From JAJPHT01 sp035526585 (GTDB taxonomy: Archaea > Thermoplasmatota > SW-10-69-26 > JACQPN01 > JAJPHT01): a DNA stretch of 64,000 bases. The stretch spans positions 1 through 64,000 of the forward strand of contig DATLCC010000102.1 in assembly GCA_035526585.1 (NCBI GenBank), read 5' to 3'. Below are positions 1-7,909 of this stretch, piece by piece. The notes beneath the pieces are model-generated. The model was not told the DNA's origin and made no database searches. It saw only the letters and a list, made by a program, of their open reading frames with translations. Positions within the stretch are counted from its first letter, which is position 1. Each line of letters opens with the position of its first letter. The position numbers were made by a program, and so were the translations under genes.

Positions 1-93
1 GCTGCCGTCCTCGTCGAACACCTCGACCTCGACCGTCGCGTTGCCGCGGCTGTCCAGGATCTTGCGGAAGAAGACTTGCTCGATCGCACCCAT
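1..93 (-). CDS. eno: Enolase, N-terminal fragment (cut by window edge)
   Basis: The first 31 codons are visible. They read through FFRKILDSRGNATVEVEVFD, which matches the enolase N-terminus (consensus REILDSRGNPTVEV). Enolase interconverts 2-phosphoglycerate and phosphoenolpyruvate in glycolysis and gluconeogenesis in the cytoplasm. The ATG at 93 places the motif at the usual distance from the start; an in-frame ATG at 117 would add only an Arg-rich leader and is less likely. The catalytic barrel lies outside the window. The identification from the motif is strong. Confidence 0.9.
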   Translation of the reverse strand, partial: MGAIEQVFFRKILDSRGNATVEVEVFDEDGS

Positions 94-185
94 GCTCGCG
101 CGCACGCGCGCTCGCATGTGTTAAGCCTTCGGCACCACGACTTGGGCGCGCGTGGCACCACATGTCACAACGCGGACGCGCCGGG

Positions 186-197
186 CCTCAAATAGGC
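186..197 (+). promoter_or_regulatory. TATA-like box before the small gene at 218
   Basis: CAAATAGG at 189-196 lies 26 nt before ATG 218, the archaeal TATA-to-start distance for a leaderless mRNA. It supports the ATG at 218 over an upstream in-frame start at 152. A similar AAATAGG lies upstream of both tRNA-Pro genes. Confidence 0.4.
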
Positions 198-217
198 CTC
201 CGGCCCATCGTCGCGCG

Positions 218-442
218 ATGAAGCATGGGAGGCGCCACGACAAGCTCAAGGAGGGCGTCTACCGCGACCTTTTCCGGCGCCGCGCAGAAGGCTACGCATC
301 CGACTACCGGCCGATGCCTGTAGCCGAGCCTGAGGATCCCAAGGCGCTTCCTGAACCCGCAAGTGAGATCGAACTGCGGCTGCGCGGCAAGGCGAAGAAG
401 GGCATCGAGCGGGCTCTCCGCGATGAAAGCCGATCAGAATGA
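218..442 (+). CDS. Small charged hypothetical protein (74 aa)
   Basis: I do not recognise a family. The product starts MKHGRRHDKLKEGVYRDLFR, is rich in Lys, Arg and Glu, has a Pro/Glu-rich middle (residues about 34-48) and ends in a basic helix (RLRGKAKKGIERALRD). It has no membrane segment or Cys cluster. Support for coding: third positions are mostly G/C, and a TATA-like CAAATAGG sits 26 nt before the ATG. It lies between enolase (divergent) and a hairpin-rich spacer. A basic, nucleic-acid-binding role is possible but unsupported. Confidence 0.55.
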   Translation: MKHGRRHDKLKEGVYRDLFRRRAEGYASDYRPMPVAEPEDPKALPEPASEIELRLRGKAKKGIERALRDESRSE

Positions 443-470
443 ACCGCTCGCCCGCTACGCCGGCTCGAGA

Positions 471-656
471 GCGATCTTTTCTGTGGAAAAGATCGCGCGA
501 CGGCTGGCAAGGATGGGGGGACGAGGTTGGGCCCTGACAACGCGAGGACCCGATTTCCATTTCCGACAACGCGACTCGACGTTGACTTCCCTTCTTTCAC
601 CGTCACCCCCATCCTTGCGCCGTTGGGCGCGGAATTTCCCGCAGAAAATTTCGCGC
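471..656. repeat. Paired box/hairpin element, locus 1
   Basis: Two inverted half-elements. The right half has the box CGTCACCCCCATCCTTGC (601-618), then after 8 nt a hairpin with 11-bp arms at 627-637 and 646-656 (one G:T pair). The left half is its mirror: a perfect 11-bp hairpin (471-481/486-496) and the complementary box GCAAGGATGGGGGGACG (507-523). The boxes can pair across 77 nt, giving a cloverleaf-like fold. A second locus with the same 18-nt box is at 33807-34024. I see no ORF in it. Function unknown: structured RNA, miniature mobile element, or a binding array. Confidence 0.6.
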
Positions 657-758
657 AGACATTCGCGAAGCATCATGAGGTCGCGTCGCGAGCATCGCCG
701 GCTATCGCCCAGCAACGCCCAAATAGGGGAACCCTCATCGGGCGCTTCTCCACACGAT

Positions 759-831
759 GGGTTCGTGGGGTAGCTTGGTAACCTTGGTGGTTCGGGACCA
801 CTAGCCTCCGGTTCAAATCCGGACGAACCCA
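759..831 (+). tRNA. tRNA-Pro(CGG)
   Basis: Acceptor GGGTTCG (759-765) pairs with CGAACCC (824-830), discriminator A831. The anticodon stem is 786-790/798-802 with loop TTCGGGA, giving anticodon CGG followed by G37, typical of tRNA-Pro. The T-arm TCCGG-TTCAAAT-CCGGA is at 807-823, and the D-arm GGGGTAGCTTGG is the archaeal tRNA-Pro form. No intron and no encoded CCA. A CCAAATAGG box about 35 nt upstream could be its TATA element. Confidence 0.93.
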
Positions 832-834
832 CTG

Positions 835-860
835 TTCGACCCAGCTGCGGCTGGGTCGAA
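835..860. terminator. Perfect 11-bp hairpin after tRNA-Pro(CGG)
   Basis: TTCGACCCAGC (835-845), loop TGCG, GCTGGGTCGAA (850-860), followed by AAAA. It starts 4 nt after the tRNA 3' end and is probably a transcript-end or processing structure. The lack of a T-run argues against a classical terminator. Confidence 0.45.
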
Positions 861-864
861 AAGT

Positions 865-944
865 GGGTTCGTCCTCCCGCGACGGACCGCGCACGCCAAG
901 GCGCGCGCTCGCCTGCGGGCGTCCGTCGCGATCCGGACGAACCC
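865..944. repeat. Long inverted repeat mimicking the tRNA-Pro acceptor
   Basis: Outer arms GGGTTCGTCC (865-874) and GGACGAACCC (935-944) pair perfectly. After a 3/4-nt internal loop, CGCGACGGAC (878-887) pairs with GTCCGTCGCG (921-930). The right end ATCCGGACGAACCC (931-944) duplicates the 3' end of the preceding tRNA-Pro(CGG) (817-830), and the left end copies its acceptor 5' strand. It could be a partial tRNA duplication, an attachment-site remnant, or a structured tail. Confidence 0.65.
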
Positions 945-981
945 GCCGCCGCGCCGGCTTCCCCGGCGCCCTTTGCGATGC

Positions 982-997
982 GTAACCCTTTGGTTAC
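982..997. repeat. GTAACC-N4-GGTTAC palindrome, copy 1
   Basis: GTAACCCTTTGGTTAC; flanking bases extend the stem to 9 bp (TGC/GCA). It contains the TAA stop of the leftward thioesterase gene. Copies at 23397-23412 and 38358-38373 share the arms exactly. Confidence 0.55.
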
Positions 998-1404
998 GCA
1001 CTCTGCAGCGCCGCCCTCACGCGCTCCGGGAGCGGCTTCTTCTGCTGCGTCGCGTAGTCGTACGCGACCTGCACGCTCTCCCCCTCGGCGACGAGCCGCC
1101 CCGACGTCCTCTCGCGGATCGTGTAGGTGAGGGCGAAGCTCGACGCCCCGATGCGGCCGGGCGACACCTCGACGACGAGCGTCTCGCCCAGCGACGCGGC
1201 GCTGCGGAAATCGACGCTCGTGCGCGCGAGGATGATGTCGAGCGCCTGAGGATCGCGCGCGCCCTGGAGCGCGAGGTACGCACGCGTGCGCGCCGACTCG
1301 AAGTACGTCAGATACACGGCGTTGTTCACGTGGCCCGCGGCGTCGAGGTCGCGCCATTCGACCTGCACCTCGTGCCGGTACGGCCATGTCGGCGATCGTT
1401 CCAC
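994..1404 (-). CDS. Acyl-CoA thioesterase, hotdog fold (4HBT family)
   Basis: A protein of about 136 aa with the 4HBT signature WRDLDAAGHVNNAVYLTYFE near the N-terminus (catalytic Asp in the DLDAAGHVNN block), then TSVDFRSAASLGETLVVEV. It probably hydrolyses acyl-CoA thioesters in the cytoplasm, like the YbgC/FadM group; substrate length cannot be read from sequence. The GTG at 1404 (VERSPTWPYRHEVQVEW) gives the usual family length; longer in-frame extensions are Arg/Pro-rich and look non-coding. The stop codon sits inside a GTAACC palindrome that may act at the mRNA end. The spacer behind its start (1405-1616) holds only a strong hairpin. Confidence 0.88.
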   Translation of the reverse strand: MERSPTWPYRHEVQVEWRDLDAAGHVNNAVYLTYFESARTRAYLALQGARDPQALDIILARTSVDFRSAASLGETLVVEVSPGRIGASSFALTYTIRERTSGRLVAEGESVQVAYDYATQQKKPLPERVRAALQSA

Positions 1405-1560
1405 GGGCGCGCAGCGCGCCGCCTGCGGAAAGCCTGTCGCATCCTTGAGGCTGCGACGGCGAAATCTAGAGGACGATGGGGCGCAAGTGCGAACGCGGCC
1501 CGGGGACTGCGGCCCTCCTCCCCCCAACCGTTCGCCGCAGGACCCGAGGTTCCCACGCGT

Positions 1561-1596
1561 CCCGGGGACGCCCGCCTTCTGCGGGCGTTCCCCGGG
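1561..1596. terminator. 15-bp GC hairpin
   Basis: CCCGGGGACGCCCGC (1561-1575), loop CTTCT, then GCGGGCG TTCCCCGGG (1581-1596) pairing with one bulged T. It lies 20 nt past the stop of the small leftward gene at 1617-1769, so it is probably that transcript's 3' structure. Confidence 0.5.
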
Positions 1597-1616
1597 CAAA
1601 TGCTGCTCGAGCGCGC

Positions 1617-1769
1617 CTACCGGCGCGGCGGCGGCGGCCCGCGCCGGATCGCGACCTCGACACCGCGCTCGCGTCCGAGCGTCTTCACGAGGACGTCGTC
1701 GTGGCTCTCGCCCGACGTGCTGCCGATCTCGCTCTCCATGCCCAGCGCGCGCTCCTGGATCCCGTCCAT
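1617..1769 (-). CDS. Small hypothetical protein (50 aa)
   Basis: Family not recognised. It starts MDGIQERALGMESEIG and ends with the Arg/Pro tail IRRGPPPPRR. Codons are strongly G/C-ending in this frame, and the middle segment SHDDVLVKTLGRERGVEVAI looks like an amphipathic strand-helix. A strong hairpin follows its stop. It is divergent from the nuclease gene at 1873, with about 100 nt between starts. No signal peptide, membrane helix or metal motif is visible. Confidence 0.5.
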   Translation of the reverse strand: MDGIQERALGMESEIGSTSGESHDDVLVKTLGRERGVEVAIRRGPPPPRR

Positions 1770-1837
1770 GCGCTATTCTCTTGCGCGCCCTCGCGGAAGG
1801 CGCACGTGGCCCGCGCCTCGATGCGGGCGCAGGTGAA

Positions 1838-1848
1838 GGGCTTTAGCC
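1838..1848 (+). promoter_or_regulatory. TATA-like box of the TM0106-type gene
   Basis: GGGCTTTAGCC centred about 30 nt before ATG 1873. The same GCTTWA-type box recurs before other genes here. Confidence 0.4.
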
Positions 1849-1872
1849 TCCGCCAGGCGTGCAAGCGGCGGC

Positions 1873-3303
1873 ATGCGCGGCTGGATCACGGGTTCGACCG
1901 TCCACCAGCACGCGAGATCCCCCTTCGCCGTCTGGTGCGACGCGCACGCGCCTCCCGACGCGCGCGACCCGGAGAACGAGTTCCAGGAGCTCCTCCTGCG
2001 CCAGGGCCGCGAGCACGAGGCGCGCGTCGTCGCGGCCCGCTACCCCGGCCTCGCGCCCCTCGATGCCTCGAGCGAGAGGGAGGCGTTCGGCCTCGCGCTC
2101 GACGCGATGCGCGCGGGCGCGCCCGTCCTCCTCCAGGCGCCCCTCCTCCTTCCCAGCGCGCAGCTCGGGGGGCGCGCCGACGTGCTGCTGCGCGACGAGA
2201 GCGCGCCCTCGATCTTCGGGAGCTATCATTATCGCGTCTTGGAGATCAAGCGCGCGCGCAACCTCAAGGCCGCGCACAGGCTCCAGGGCGCCTTCTACAC
2301 GCACGTGCTCGGGCGCATCCAGCAGCGCGTGCCGCGCACGTTCACGCTCGTGAACGCCGATGGCGCGGAGACGCTCTTCGAGCATGACGAGCGCGAGATC
2401 GAGGCCGTGATCGAGGAGATCCGCGCGATCCGGGCCGGGCGGCCCGTCGCGCCCGCCTACGGCGAGGGGCTCTGGCCGTGGGAGTCGTTCAACGACCGCA
2501 AGGCGGTCGAGGCGGACGACGTCTCGCTCGTGGATGGCGTCGGTCCCGCAGTGCGAGGAAGCCTCGTGGCGGCCGGCCTCGCCACGGTCCGCGCGCTCGC
2601 CGCCGCGCGCGAGGAGCACCTGCAGGGGATCCGCGGCGTGGGCCAGGTGCGCCGCCGCAAGCTCCCCGTCGCCGCGGGCGCGCTCGTGTCGAGGACGCAC
2701 GTGCGGATCGGCGACGTGCGCCTGCCCGAGACGCCGATCGAGGTGTTCTTCGACCTCGAGGGGACGAGCGAGCTCGTCGAGGACGAGGTGGATCCGATCG
2801 ACTACCTCGTCGGGTGCCTGGAGCGCCGCGACGGGGAGGAACGATATCACAGCTTCGTCGCGCACACGCTGGATGGCGAGGAGCGGATGCTGCGCGACTT
2901 CGTCTCGTGGCTCGCGGAGCGCCCCCAGGCCATCCTCTTCCACTGGCACCATTACGAGGCGACGCACATGCGCACGATGTGCGAGCGCTACCAGATGATG
3001 GAGGCGTGGCGCGAGCTCATCCAGCCGCGCCTGCGCGACCTGCACAAGGACGCGACGGCCGCGTTCGCCTTCCCGACCTACGGGACGAGCCTCAAGAAGA
3101 TCGCGCCCTACCTCGGCTTCCACTGGCAGCACGCGGACGTGAACGCGATGCAGAGCATCGCCTATTACCTCGACTACGTGCGCGATCCGGTGGGCCAGGC
3201 GGGGAAGCTGCAGAAGGTCCTGGACTACAACGAGGACGACTGTCGCGCGACGCGCGTCGTCAAGGACTGGCTTGTCGCGCAGGGCCCCTCGATCCCGTCC
3301 TGA
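1873..3303 (+). CDS. TM0106-family RecB-like nuclease with RNase H-like domain
   Basis: A 476-aa protein. The N-terminal part carries a PD-(D/E)XK nuclease core: GGRADVLL supplies the Asp and YRVLEIKRARNLKAAHRLQG the E-x-K plus a helix. Next comes a helix-hairpin-helix segment (DGVGPAVRGSLVAAGL and IRGVGQVRRRKL, residues about 218-262). The C-terminal half is an RNase H-like fold of the RNase_H_2 type, with VFFDLEGTSE, a HWHHYEATH block and the closing NEDDCRATRVVKDWL acidic motif. It probably cleaves or processes DNA or RNA; the substrate in this family is not established. ATG 1873 follows a TATA-like box by about 30 nt. The gene stands alone, with a lipoprotein gene 43 nt downstream that has its own promoter. 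Confidence 0.85.
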   Translation: MRGWITGSTVHQHARSPFAVWCDAHAPPDARDPENEFQELLLRQGREHEARVVAARYPGLAPLDASSEREAFGLALDAMRAGAPVLLQAPLLLPSAQLGGRADVLLRDESAPSIFGSYHYRVLEIKRARNLKAAHRLQGAFYTHVLGRIQQRVPRTFTLVNADGAETLFEHDEREIEAVIEEIRAIRAGRPVAPAYGEGLWPWESFNDRKAVEADDVSLVDGVGPAVRGSLVAAGLATVRALAAAREEHLQGIRGVGQVRRRKLPVAAGALVSRTHVRIGDVRLPETPIEVFFDLEGTSELVEDEVDPIDYLVGCLERRDGEERYHSFVAHTLDGEERMLRDFVSWLAERPQAILFHWHHYEATHMRTMCERYQMMEAWRELIQPRLRDLHKDATAAFAFPTYGTSLKKIAPYLGFHWQHADVNAMQSIAYYLDYVRDPVGQAGKLQKVLDYNEDDCRATRVVKDWLVAQGPSIPS

Positions 3304-3314
3304 TCCTCCGCACA

Positions 3315-3324
3315 AACCTTAGGA
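3315..3324 (+). promoter_or_regulatory. TATA-like box, lipoprotein at 3347
   Basis: AACCTTAGGA centred 27 nt before GTG 3347, which suggests a leaderless transcript. Confidence 0.35.
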
Positions 3325-3346
3325 CGCCCTCCGTCGCTCGCCACGC

Positions 3347-3853
3347 GTGCGCGCCACGCTCCTCCTCGCCCCGCTCCTCCTTGTTGCAGGCTGCAACGGC
3401 GCGCCGGCCGCCAAGGAAGGTTGGAGCTATTTCGCCAGCGCCGGCGACTCGGAGCGCGCGCTCGCCACCGCGCCCGCGTTCAACGACTCGCGCGCGCTCG
3501 ACGCAAGCGACGGCGCGAGCGTGCTCCGCGGCGCGTGGGACGGCCCGTTGGAGGCGGCGCAGCCCTTGACGCTCGCGTTCAACGGCAGCGTCCCGATGCG
3601 GATGGAGTTCAGCGCGCGCGACGCGAGCGGGGCGTCGACGCACGGCGTCTGCAACTGGCCCGCGGACGCGCAGGAGGAGAAGCCCGTGGGGATCGCGCGC
3701 GTGCTCATGCGCTCGACGAACGAGACGTGCGAGATGCGCATCACGCCGACGCTGCGCCTTGCCGCCGACGAAGGCACGTTCGAGTGGGAGGCCCGCGCCC
3801 GCGACGCCAACGCGACGGCCTGGACGCTCCGGGTGACGGCCGCGCGCGGCTGA
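3347..3853 (+). CDS. Secreted lipoprotein, unknown function (168 aa)
   Basis: The N-terminus ATLLLAPLLLVAGCNGAP is a lipoprotein signal with lipobox VAGC at Cys16. The mature part is mostly beta-strand-like, with paired Cys (GVCNW and ETCEM) that may form a disulfide, and N-glycosylation sequons (NDS, NGS, NET, NAT). The WTLRVTAARG ending resembles small archaeal beta-sandwich lipoproteins. The GTG start sits 27 nt after a TATA-like box. The enzyme role, if any, is unknown; the protein is probably anchored outside the membrane. Confidence 0.75.
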   Translation: MRATLLLAPLLLVAGCNGAPAAKEGWSYFASAGDSERALATAPAFNDSRALDASDGASVLRGAWDGPLEAAQPLTLAFNGSVPMRMEFSARDASGASTHGVCNWPADAQEEKPVGIARVLMRSTNETCEMRITPTLRLAADEGTFEWEARARDANATAWTLRVTAARG

Positions 3854-3902
3854 GGGCCCCCCAGCGGAAACGCCAAGGTGGGGGCGCGGGATGCGGGCCG
3901 CG

Positions 3903-5087
3903 ATGCCCCGCCTCGCCTCGCCCCTCACCCCTGGCGCCACGAAGATCCTTCTCCTGGGCTCGGGCGAGCTCGGGAAGGAGGTCGCGATCGAGGCGATGCG
4001 CCTGGGCGCGGAGGTCGTCGCGTGCGACCGGTACGCGAACGCGCCCGCGATGCAGGTCGCGCACCGATCGCACGTCTTCTCGATGCTCGATGGGGACGCG
4101 ATCCGACGCGTCGTCGAGCTGGAGAAGCCCTCCTTCATCGTGCCCGAGATCGAGGCCATCGCGACGCAGACGCTGGTCGAGCTCGAGAAGGAAGGGTGGC
4201 ACGTGGTCCCGACCGCGCGCGCCGCGCGCCTTACGATGGACCGCGAGGGGATCAGGCGCCTCGCGGCGGAGGAGCTGGGGCTCCCGACGTCGAGCTATCA
4301 TTTCGCCTCGAGCTTCGATGAGCTCCTCGCCGGCGCCCGGAAGGTAGGCTTCCCGTGCGTCATCAAGCCCACGATGTCGTCGAGCGGGAAGGGGCAGAGC
4401 GTCGCCCGGAGCGAGGCCGACCTCCCGCGCGCGTGGGAGTACGCGCAGAGCGGCACTCGCGCGAAGACCGGCCGCGTCATCGTGGAGGGCTTCGTCCGCT
4501 TCGACTACGAGATCACGCTCCTCACCGTGCGCCACGCCGAGGGGACGAGCTTCTGCGAGCCCATCGGCCACATCCAGGTGGATGGCGACTACCGCGAGAG
4601 CTGGCAGCCGCACCCCATGTCGCCAGGCGCGCACGCTCGCTCGCAGGAGATCGCGCGCAAGGTGACGGATGCGCTGGGCGGGCGGGGCGTCTTCGGCGTG
4701 GAGCTCTTCGTCCGTGGCGACGACGTCTGGTTCAGCGAGGTCTCGCCGCGCCCGCACGACACGGGCATGGTCACGCTCTGCTCGCAGACCATGAGCGAGT
4801 TCGAGCTCCACGTGCGCGCGATCCTCGGTCTCCCGATCCCGCAGATCGAGTGCCGCCCGGGGGCGAGCGCCGCCGTCCTCTCGGAGATCGAGACCGACCG
4901 CCCCGCGATCGAGGGCGTCGCGGACGCGCTGCGCGAGCCAGGCACGTGGGTGCGCGTGTTCGGCAAGCCCGTCGCGCACAAGAAGCGCCGCATGGCGGTG
5001 GCGCTCGCCACCGCGGCGAGCGTCGACGAGGCCCGGCGCAAGGCCGTGGCGGCCGCGAAGATCGTCCGCGTCGTACAAGCGCCGTAA
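3903..5087 (+). CDS. purT: Formate-dependent phosphoribosylglycinamide formyltransferase
   Basis: A 394-aa ATP-grasp enzyme that makes formyl-GAR from GAR, formate and ATP in purine synthesis. LLLGSGELGKEVAIEAMRLG, CDRYANAPAMQVAHRSH and LDGDAI near the N-terminus are near-identical to PurT. The ATP-grasp core follows (FPCVIKPTMSSSGKGQSV; VEGFVRFDYEITLLTVR; FGVELFVRGDDVWFSEVSPR). ATG 3903 gives the same number of residues before the nucleotide loop as E. coli PurT; ATG 3891 would add four. The gene is monocistronic, with 65 nt to the kinase downstream. Confidence 0.96.
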   Translation: MPRLASPLTPGATKILLLGSGELGKEVAIEAMRLGAEVVACDRYANAPAMQVAHRSHVFSMLDGDAIRRVVELEKPSFIVPEIEAIATQTLVELEKEGWHVVPTARAARLTMDREGIRRLAAEELGLPTSSYHFASSFDELLAGARKVGFPCVIKPTMSSSGKGQSVARSEADLPRAWEYAQSGTRAKTGRVIVEGFVRFDYEITLLTVRHAEGTSFCEPIGHIQVDGDYRESWQPHPMSPGAHARSQEIARKVTDALGGRGVFGVELFVRGDDVWFSEVSPRPHDTGMVTLCSQTMSEFELHVRAILGLPIPQIECRPGASAAVLSEIETDRPAIEGVADALREPGTWVRVFGKPVAHKKRRMAVALATAASVDEARRKAVAAAKIVRVVQAP

Positions 5088-5152
5088 GCCCCGCCGTATC
5101 CACCGCCAGTAGACGACACGCTTTTCCGGCTCCCGCCAGTCCTCCCAGACGC

Positions 5153-7900
5153 GTGAACCCGGAGCTGCGTCAGAGGACCGAAGGCATCCCGCAGCCAAGC
5201 GCGGACCCGCTCGAGATGCTGGGCATGGGCCGCTGGGAAGCGGATCCCAGCATGGTGCGCTTCCACGCCGTGGGTCCAGGCGCAGAGCGGATCCTCGGCA
5301 TCCCCGCAGAGCGTTGGCTCGACGAGCCGGGCCTCTGGCTCGCGCGCGTGCACCCGCTGGATCGCGCCGCGGTCCTCCGCGATCGCGCCTCGCACCGCGA
5401 CCACGTCGTCGACTACCGCCTCGTGGCGGGCGACGGGCGCACCGTCTGGGTGCGCGAGGCCGTCTCGTTCGCGCGCGGAGCGGATGGCGTCGTCTCGCGC
5501 CTCCACGGCGTCTTCCACGACGTCTCCTCCGAGCGACGCAACGCCGCGCGCCTCGCCGCGCAGGCCGGTCTCTCCACGCTCCTCGCCGGCGCCGACCGGA
5601 TCGAAGAGATCGCCGTCGACATCCTGCGCACCATCGGCGAGGCCCTGGGCTACGAGCTGGGCAGCTTCTGGAAGCTTGACGAGCCCTCCGCCTGTCTGCG
5701 CTGCGAAGCCGTCTGGGTCGCGCCGCACATCCGCGCGGTCTCGTTCGAGTCGCAGACGCGCGCGGCGACGGTCGCCCCCGGCGAAGGGCTTCCCGGCCGC
5801 GTCCTGCAGACGGGGCGCGCCATGTGGGTCACGGACGTCACGCGCGAGAGCGGCTTCCCGCGCGCCGAGGTCGCCGCGCGCGAGGGGCTCCGCGCCGGCG
5901 TCGCGGTGCCGATCGGGCGCGGGGGTCGCACCTACGGCGTCCTCGAGCTCTTCACGCGGGACGTGCGCGCGCCCGACGAGGCGCTCGTCTCGATCCTCGA
6001 AAGCCTCGGGACCCAGCTCGCCCAGGCCATGGAGCGCCGGCTCGCCGAGGCCCACGCGCGCGACCTGGGCGTGCGCCGCGCCGCGATCCTCGAGGCGGCG
6101 CTCGACGCGATCGTCGCGATGGACGCCACCGGGCGCGTCCTCGAGTGGAACCCCGCCGCGGAGCGCACGTTCGGCTACGCGCGCGACGAGGTCGTCGGGC
6201 GCTCCCTCGTCGAGCTCATCGTCGCGCCGCAGCATCGGGAAGGCTCCCTCCTCGCGCGCCAGCTCCAGGGGAGCCAAGGGCGCAGGCTGGGCGAGCGCCT
6301 GGAGCTCGTCGCGATGCGCAAGGACGGGACGAGCTTCCCCGTCGAGCTCGCGATCGTGCGCATCCCCGTCGACGGGCCCGCGCTTTACACCGGTCATTTC
6401 CGCGACATCAGCGCGCGCCAGGCGTCCTTCGACGCGCTGCGCGAGAGCGAGTCGCGCTATCGTTTCCTCGCCGACAGCATCCCGCAGCAGGTGTGGACGA
6501 CGCTCCCGGCCGGGACCTTCGAGTACGCGAACGCCCGCGCGACGGAGTACCTCGGCGTCGAGGGGACGAAGGGTGGCTGGGACGCGATCGCGCACCCGCA
6601 GGACCTGCCGCGGATGCACGAGGCGTGGGGCGCGGCGCGCGCGAGCGGAGAGGCCTTCGAGATCGAGATGCGCCTGCGTCGGCGCACCGGCGAGCACCGC
6701 TGGCACCTCGTGCGCGCCTCGCCCCTCAAGGACGACGCGGGACGCGTGCTGCGCTGGTTTGGCAGCTCGACCGACATCGAGGAGAAGAAGCGCCAGGAGC
6801 AGCGCCTCGCCGATCTCCTCGCGGAGGTGGACCAGCAGCGCCGCCGCCTGGACAACATCGTGGCGTCGGTCCCCGGCGTCGTCTGGGAGGCGTGGGGCCA
6901 GCCCGACGCGCAGGCGCAGCGCATCGACTTCGTGAGCGACCACGTGGAGGCGATGCTGGGCTACTCGACGCAGGAATGGCTCTCGACGCCCAACTTCTGG
7001 CTCACGATCGTCCACCCCGACGACCGGGCGGACGCGGCGGCGCGTTCGCGCGCGGCGTTCGAATCGGGCGAAGGCTCGTCGCAGCAGTTCCGCTGGCGCC
7101 GCAAGGACGGCTCCTACGTGTGGGTGCAGGCGTGGAACGTGATCGTGAAGGACGGTCTTGGTCGCCCGATCGGCATGCGCGGCGTGACGCTCGACGTCTC
7201 GAAGCTCAAGGAGACGGAGGAGGCGCTGCGGGCGAGCGTGAAGGAGCTCGACCAGTTCGCCTACGTCACCTCGCACGACCTCAAGGCGCCGCTGCGGGGC
7301 ATCGCGAACCTCTCGCGCTGGATCGAGGAGGACCTCGGCGCCGCCATCACGCCCGACTCCCGCGCGCACCTCGATCTGTTGCGCGGGCGCGTGCAGCGCA
7401 TGGAGTCGCTCATCGACGCGATCCTCGCCTACTCCCGCGTCGGCCGGGTGAAGGCGAAGCCGGAGCGCGTCGAGGTGTCGAAGCTCCTCGCGGAGACGAT
7501 CGACCTCCTCGCGCCGCCGGACGGGTTCCGCGTCGAGGTCGCGACGCCGATGCCCACCCTCACCACGGAGCGCCTGCGCCTGCAGCAGGTCTTCATGAAC
7601 CTCATCGGCAACGCCATCAAGCATCACCCCGACAAGGCGCGCGGCCGCGTCGAGGTGCGCGCCGTCGAGCACGGGCGCATGTGGCGCTTCAGCGTCGCGG
7701 ACAATGGCGCGGGCATCGCTCCGCGATATCACGACAAGATCTTCGTCATCTTCCAGACGCTCGAGGCGCGCGACAAGGTCGAAGGCACCGGCATCGGCCT
7801 CGCGCTCGTGAAGAAGATCGTCGAAGGCAATGGCGGCACGATCGCGGTCGACTCGGACGTCGGCCGTGGCGCGGCCTTCCAGTTCACCTGGCCCAAGTGA
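5153..7900 (+). CDS. Soluble sensor histidine kinase: PAS-GAF-PAS-PAS-PAS-HisKA-HATPase
   Basis: A 915-aa protein without membrane segments, so a cytoplasmic sensor. Domains by eye: PAS 25-125, GAF about 135-285 (GEGLPGRVLQTG), PAS 300-420 (MDATGRVLEWNPAAERTFGY), PAS 425-550, PAS 565-690 (FRWRRKDGSYVWVQAW), HisKA at about 695-765 with FAYVTSHDLKAPLRGI supplying the phospho-His, and HATPase with NLIGNAIKHH (N box), VADNGAGIA (G1) and GTGIGLALVKKIV (G2). The GTG at 5153 starts just before the first PAS. Two regulator genes follow at 9 nt and then overlapping, so the three form a phosphorelay operon. Ligands of the PAS/GAF domains cannot be read. Confidence 0.93.
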   Translation: MNPELRQRTEGIPQPSADPLEMLGMGRWEADPSMVRFHAVGPGAERILGIPAERWLDEPGLWLARVHPLDRAAVLRDRASHRDHVVDYRLVAGDGRTVWVREAVSFARGADGVVSRLHGVFHDVSSERRNAARLAAQAGLSTLLAGADRIEEIAVDILRTIGEALGYELGSFWKLDEPSACLRCEAVWVAPHIRAVSFESQTRAATVAPGEGLPGRVLQTGRAMWVTDVTRESGFPRAEVAAREGLRAGVAVPIGRGGRTYGVLELFTRDVRAPDEALVSILESLGTQLAQAMERRLAEAHARDLGVRRAAILEAALDAIVAMDATGRVLEWNPAAERTFGYARDEVVGRSLVELIVAPQHREGSLLARQLQGSQGRRLGERLELVAMRKDGTSFPVELAIVRIPVDGPALYTGHFRDISARQASFDALRESESRYRFLADSIPQQVWTTLPAGTFEYANARATEYLGVEGTKGGWDAIAHPQDLPRMHEAWGAARASGEAFEIEMRLRRRTGEHRWHLVRASPLKDDAGRVLRWFGSSTDIEEKKRQEQRLADLLAEVDQQRRRLDNIVASVPGVVWEAWGQPDAQAQRIDFVSDHVEAMLGYSTQEWLSTPNFWLTIVHPDDRADAAARSRAAFESGEGSSQQFRWRRKDGSYVWVQAWNVIVKDGLGRPIGMRGVTLDVSKLKETEEALRASVKELDQFAYVTSHDLKAPLRGIANLSRWIEEDLGAAITPDSRAHLDLLRGRVQRMESLIDAILAYSRVGRVKAKPERVEVSKLLAETIDLLAPPDGFRVEVATPMPTLTTERLRLQQVFMNLIGNAIKHHPDKARGRVEVRAVEHGRMWRFSVADNGAGIAPRYHDKIFVIFQTLEARDKVEGTGIGLALVKKIVEGNGGTIAVDSDVGRGAAFQFTWPK

Positions 7901-7909
7901 GGACACACC

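Noticed and set aside
4589..7906. Very long open frames (over 1000 codons) opposite the multi-PAS kinase and in its alternate frame
   Set aside because: High GC removes stop codons; the translations are Arg/Ala/Pro-rich with no domains, while the kinase frame has full motifs and G/C-ending codons.
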